From contig NZ_CP014480.1 of assembly GCF_001580365.1 (NCBI RefSeq), positions 1,985,008 to 2,049,007 of the forward strand: a DNA stretch of 64,000 bases, written 5' to 3'. The notes beneath the pieces were generated by a model. The model had not been told where the DNA came from, made no database searches, and saw only the letters and a program-made list of their open reading frames with translations. The stretch is from Kocuria turfanensis (GTDB taxonomy: Bacteria > Actinomycetota > Actinomycetes > Actinomycetales > Micrococcaceae). A program made the translations under genes and the position numbers. Of the stretch, positions 62,548-64,000 are shown piece by piece. Each line of letters starts with the position of its first letter. The first letter of the stretch is position 1.

Positions 62548-62580
62548 CAGGGGCGCCCCGCCATTGGCGGGGCGCCCCTG
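62548..62580 (-). terminator. Perfect 15-base-pair hairpin after the DUF302 gene
   Basis: Arms 62548-62562 and 62566-62580 with an ATT loop, 41 bases past the stop codon of the minus-strand DUF302 gene. Confidence 0.8.
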
Positions 62581-62620
62581 CAGCCGGTCACCTTGCTCGG
62601 TGGCCGCGATGGGAGAGTGT

Positions 62621-63040
62621 TCAGCCGGCCGAGCTGGCTTCGCCGAGAATGGTGAGGGCTGCGCGCAGTCGCGTGTCGGCGTCGTCGGCGACCTCACGCA
62701 CCTGAGGGCTGCCGCTGAGCTGGACCATGGTCTGCGGGTCGATGGCCTCCACGGTGGTGTGGTCGTCATCGCCGCGGCGGACCACGACGTTGCAGGGCAG
62801 CAGGGCGCCGAGCTGCGGTTCGCCGGGCAGGGCCTTGCTGGCCAGGTGCAGGTTGCAGGCGCCCAGGATCACGTAGTCGCCGACGGCGTGGCCGGCCTCT
62901 TCGCCGAGCTTGGTGGTGAAGGTGGCCTTGACGTCGATCTAGGTGAGGATGCCGAAGCCCTGCTCGGCCAGGGCGGCGCGGGTGCGTTCCACGGTCTGGT
63001 CGTAGGGCAGGGCGACGGTGACGGTGTGGGTGCAGGTCAT
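62621..63040 (-). pseudogene. DUF302 family protein with an internal amber codon
   Basis: From ATG 63040 the frame encodes MTCTHTVTVALPYDQTVERT and RAALAEQGFGILT, then TAG at 62939-62941, then IDVKATFTTKLGEEAGHAVG and the complete remainder to 62621. DUF302 proteins have a Glu at this point (GFGILTEIDV), so a single GAG-to-TAG change explains the stop. Without it the protein would have 139 residues, normal for the family, which often accompanies rhodanese and sulfur genes. A downstream GTG could still give a shortened product. Confidence 0.85.
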
Positions 63041-63124
63041 GTGCTGCTCCTGTGATGCGTGGTCATCCAGTGGGCAACCAGGAGTCGCCGGCTCCCGACC
63101 GTCGGGCTGTCAGACTCTCCGGGC

Positions 63125-63382
63125 TCAGGCCAGAGAGAGGAACAGCTTCTCCAGGTCCTTCTTGTCCAGGGTCTCCTCCGGGTTGGTCAGGCACTGCTCC
63201 AGCCCGGAGGCGATGACCGCGAAGCCGGCCCGATCCAGGGCCTTGGACACCGCCGAGAGCTGGGTGACGACGTCCTTGCAGTCCCGGCCCTCCTCGAGCA
63301 TGCGCACCACCGCACCGAGCTGGCCTTGGGCGCGCTTGAGGCGGTTGATCACGGGGGTCAGTTCGGTGGTGTCCAGCTGCAT
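63125..63382 (-). CDS. CstR/CsoR-type persulfide-sensing repressor
   Basis: This 85-residue protein starts at ATG 63382 and has the DUF156 helical fold (INRLKRAQGQLGAVVRMLEEGRDCKDVVTQLSAVSKALD). Cys35 and Cys64 stand 29 residues apart, as Cys31 and Cys60 do in S. aureus CstR. The His of copper-binding CsoR is absent: the stretch reads RAGFAVIASGLEQC. It therefore should sense persulfide and not copper. It is divergent from a rhodanese gene with two palindromes between. Confidence 0.88.
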   Translation of the reverse strand: MQLDTTELTPVINRLKRAQGQLGAVVRMLEEGRDCKDVVTQLSAVSKALDRAGFAVIASGLEQCLTNPEETLDKKDLEKLFLSLA

Positions 63383-63421
63383 CGGGGTCTCCTGACGAGG
63401 TTTGGGGCTTGCCCCAATTCT

Positions 63422-63437
63422 ATACCCCCGGGGGTGT
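63422..63437. promoter_or_regulatory. CstR-type operator 1
   Basis: ATACCCCCGGGGGTGT, a near-perfect palindrome with the ATACCCC-N-GGGGTAT pattern of CsoR/CstR operators. It lies 40 bases upstream of the repressor start. Confidence 0.8.
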
Positions 63438-63442
63438 CTTGC

Positions 63443-63458
63443 ATACCCTGGGGGGTAT
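63443..63458. promoter_or_regulatory. CstR-type operator 2
   Basis: ATACCCTGGGGGGTAT, second palindrome, 54 bases before the rhodanese start. The two centres lie 21 bases apart, two helical turns, so two tetramers could bind on one face. Confidence 0.8.
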
Positions 63459-63512
63459 CGGTAATACTGGGTGCACACCCCCGTTCCCGTGAGCTTTCCC
63501 GAGAGGATCCCC

Positions 63513-64000
63513 ATGACTTCCGCTAACACCACCGTGACCACCCTCGAGCCTGAGACCCTGCGCCAGTGGATGGCCCAGCACGAGGACCTGGTGATCATCG
63601 ACGTTCGCTCCGCAGCGGAGTTCGAGTCCCTGCACATCCGCGGGTCCTACAACGTGCCCCTGCCCCTGCTCTCCGAGCACACCGCCGATCTGGCCGCACG
63701 CCTGGGTGAGCGGGTCGTGCTGGTCTGCCAGTCGGGGGTCCGTGCCGAGCAGGCCCGCCAGAAGCTGTCCACCGCCGGGGTCGACACCGCCTACGTGCTC
63801 ACCGGCGGCGCCCCCGGCTTCGCCAACGCCGGCGGCGACGTCGTGCGCGGGGCTCAGCGCTGGGACCTGGAGCGCCAGGTGCGCATGGCCGCCGGCTCCC
63901 TGGTGCTCACCGGGCTGGTGGGCGGCCGGTTCGTGTCCCCCAAGGTGCGCGCTCTGGCCGGGATCGTCGGCACCGGGCTGGCCTTCTCGGCCGCCTCCAA
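63513..64000 (+). CDS. Rhodanese-domain protein with membrane tail, partial
   Basis: From ATG 63513 after GAGAGGA, 162 residues are visible before the window ends. The rhodanese domain (about 10-115) has DVRSAAEFESLHIRGSYNVPL and catalytic Cys72 in VCQSGVRAEQA. It continues into LERQVRMAAGSLVLTGLVGG and further hydrophobic sequence, as in rhodaneses with a C-terminal DUF2892 membrane domain. These handle sulfane sulfur from persulfides. Control by the divergent CstR-type repressor is likely. Confidence 0.9.
   Translation, partial: MTSANTTVTTLEPETLRQWMAQHEDLVIIDVRSAAEFESLHIRGSYNVPLPLLSEHTADLAARLGERVVLVCQSGVRAEQARQKLSTAGVDTAYVLTGGAPGFANAGGDVVRGAQRWDLERQVRMAAGSLVLTGLVGGRFVSPKVRALAGIVGTGLAFSAAS

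Overview
The window is very GC-rich, with short intergenic gaps, GTG starts, ATGA/GTGA gene overlaps and AGGAG-type ribosome sites. Gene content (LldR/Lut lactate genes, pyruvate carboxylase, GAF-ANTAR and CstR regulators, Brevibacterium-type homoprotocatechuate dioxygenase) points to a chromosomal segment of a high-GC actinobacterium. A Micrococcales/Kocuria-like host is an inference; no rRNA or tRNA gene was seen to confirm it.

Layout. 1-10.7 kb: end of a GH13 glucosidase, an SBP56 (methanethiol oxidase) protein, a TspO-like membrane protein, a MacB-type ABC pair, an NAD-binding epimerase, a broken monooxygenase ORF, and a putative copper group (YcnI, a His-rich membrane protein, CopD). 11-13.3 kb: a fused thioredoxin-reductase-like/methyltransferase protein divergent from an XRE-cupin regulator over a palindrome. 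13.4-22.3 kb: a homoprotocatechuate meta-cleavage cluster (flavin monooxygenase, FAH-RraA fusion, GntR regulator, HpaE, HpaD, HpaH, HpaI) with two identical 13-mers in the divergent promoter. 22.3-33.8 kb: mixed genes (methyltransferase, flavodoxin-domain protein, CPBP/MFS/polymer-forming lipoprotein operon with a frameshift, aldo-keto reductase/SDR/LysR, thymidylate-kinase-like protein, cold-shock protein).

33.8-43.3 kb is the mobile zone. A truncated hemolysin III gene abuts an IS5-type element. A second, truncated copy lies 4.1 kb away in the same orientation. Between them are a SorC regulator, a secreted lipase and a secreted alpha/beta hydrolase, so the unit resembles a composite transposon. 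An IS3 element cuts the second copy and an IS256 element follows, whose terminal repeat supplies the last codons of the PEP synthase regulator gene.

43.3-56.7 kb is a coherent lactate-to-PEP module. LldP imports lactate; LutABC oxidises it to pyruvate; pyruvate carboxylase and PEP synthase (with its regulatory kinase/phosphatase) carry pyruvate to oxaloacetate and PEP. A FadR-type GntR regulator follows lldP, and three copies of TGGTCNGACCA lie between lutA and lldP. 56.7-62.3 kb holds a GAF-ANTAR regulator among several small proteins of unknown function, two of them paralogous, plus tandem repeats and an XRE/membrane pair. 62.5-64 kb has a DUF302 gene with a nonsense codon, a CstR-type repressor with two operator palindromes, and a rhodanese that runs off the end.

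A diverged motif occurs four times (34.2, 57.4, 60.0 and 62.4 kb) and may be the end of an unrecognised mobile element.
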